A stretch of DNA of 5,187 nucleotides, taken from Leptofilum sp050292445 (lineage in GTDB: Bacteria > Chloroflexota > Anaerolineae > Promineifilales > Promineifilaceae). Below are positions 5,052 to 5,187 of this stretch, one piece after another. A program made the translations under genes and the position numbers. The notes beneath the pieces were generated by a model. That model saw nothing but the letters and a program-made list of their open reading frames with translations, did no database searches and was not told the DNA's origin. Where the stretch lies: assembly GCA_050292445.1 (NCBI GenBank), contig JBNKLQ010000370.1, positions 1 to 5,187 on the forward strand, written 5' to 3'. Position 1 is the stretch's first letter. Every line of letters begins with the position of its first letter.

Positions 5052-5187
5052 ATGTCAATCATTACCCTCCTCATCCTCATCCTCATGTCTATCACTCCCA
5101 TCATTACTGTCATGACAGTGATGCTGCGCTTTGCCGAAATAAAGCAGTCGGCTAACTGGCCGCAAATCACCGGGGAAGTAACGGATG
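5052..5187 (+). CDS. Partial membrane-anchored protein, possibly DUF3592-like (3' end outside window)
   Basis: An open frame of 45 codons runs off the window with no stop. Residues 1-24 are almost wholly hydrophobic (MSIITLLILILMSITPIITV and on) and form one transmembrane helix or uncleaved signal anchor. After Leu-Arg comes a polar segment ending in NWPQITGEVTD (35-45). A Trp-Pro-x-x-x-Gly-x-Val segment after a first membrane helix is the start of many DUF3592 proteins, so I propose that family with moderate doubt. The function of that family is unknown. A weak GAAG (5040-5043) lies eight bases before the ATG. The overlapping ATG at 5044 runs to an early stop and is rejected. The hydrophobic run is encoded by three tandem CCTCAT hexamers (5069-5086). 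Confidence 0.6.
   Translation, partial: MSIITLLILILMSITPIITVMTVMLRFAEIKQSANWPQITGEVTD
5069..5086 (+). repeat. Tandem hexamer (CCTCAT) x3
   Basis: Three exact copies of CCTCAT lie end to end inside the transmembrane segment of the partial gene. In frame they read as alternating Leu and Ile/Met. Slippage by one unit would add or remove two hydrophobic residues without breaking the frame. Confidence 0.7.

Overview
The window is a bacterial chromosomal segment of moderate G+C. It has compact, mostly same-strand genes and good GGAGG-type ribosome binding sites. There is no rRNA, tRNA, CRISPR array, transposase or phage gene. The organism cannot be named from 5 kb. The set of families and one over-used palindrome (ACGGCCGT) make me think of a filamentous or anaerobic Chloroflexota lineage, such as the Anaerolineae or Caldilineae. 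That is a low-confidence inference.

Layout. Positions 1-235 are an AT-richer non-coding stretch with at best a weak promoter. Two small plus-strand genes follow: 236-553, a probable ferredoxin-like alpha+beta protein of unknown role, and 592-894, a DUF5655-like protein. After a 120-nt gap comes a tight three-gene plus-strand operon. It holds a DinB-like domain fused to ankyrin repeats (1015-2523), a VOC/glyoxalase-fold protein (2526-2879) and a second VOC protein (2879-3298). The gene gaps are 2 nt and then a 1-nt overlap. A bidirectional hairpin terminator (3311-3347) separates this operon from a convergent minus-strand UspA-like gene (3376-3840). A 239-nt intergenic region then serves the divergent pair usp (minus) and ppk2 (plus, 4080-4946). 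The ppk2 gene encodes a clear polyphosphate kinase 2. A large stem-loop (4981-5037) follows it, and a membrane-anchored, probably DUF3592-like gene (5052 onward) is cut by the window end.

How the genes may work together. The DinB/VOC/VOC operon combines two fold families often linked to thiol transfer, electrophile detoxification or antibiotic resistance, with an ankyrin scaffold on the first protein. The usp-ppk2 divergon joins a stress-protein homologue to a polyphosphate-dependent nucleotide kinase, so stress or phosphate control is plausible. Neither idea is proven by the sequence.

The most striking signal is not a gene. The 8-bp palindrome ACGGCCGT occurs 12 times in 5.2 kb, where roughly 0.08 would be expected by chance at equal base frequencies. 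It occurs in coding and non-coding DNA. In coding DNA it usually reads as the tripeptide Thr-Ala-Val, much as HIP1 is scattered through cyanobacterial genomes.
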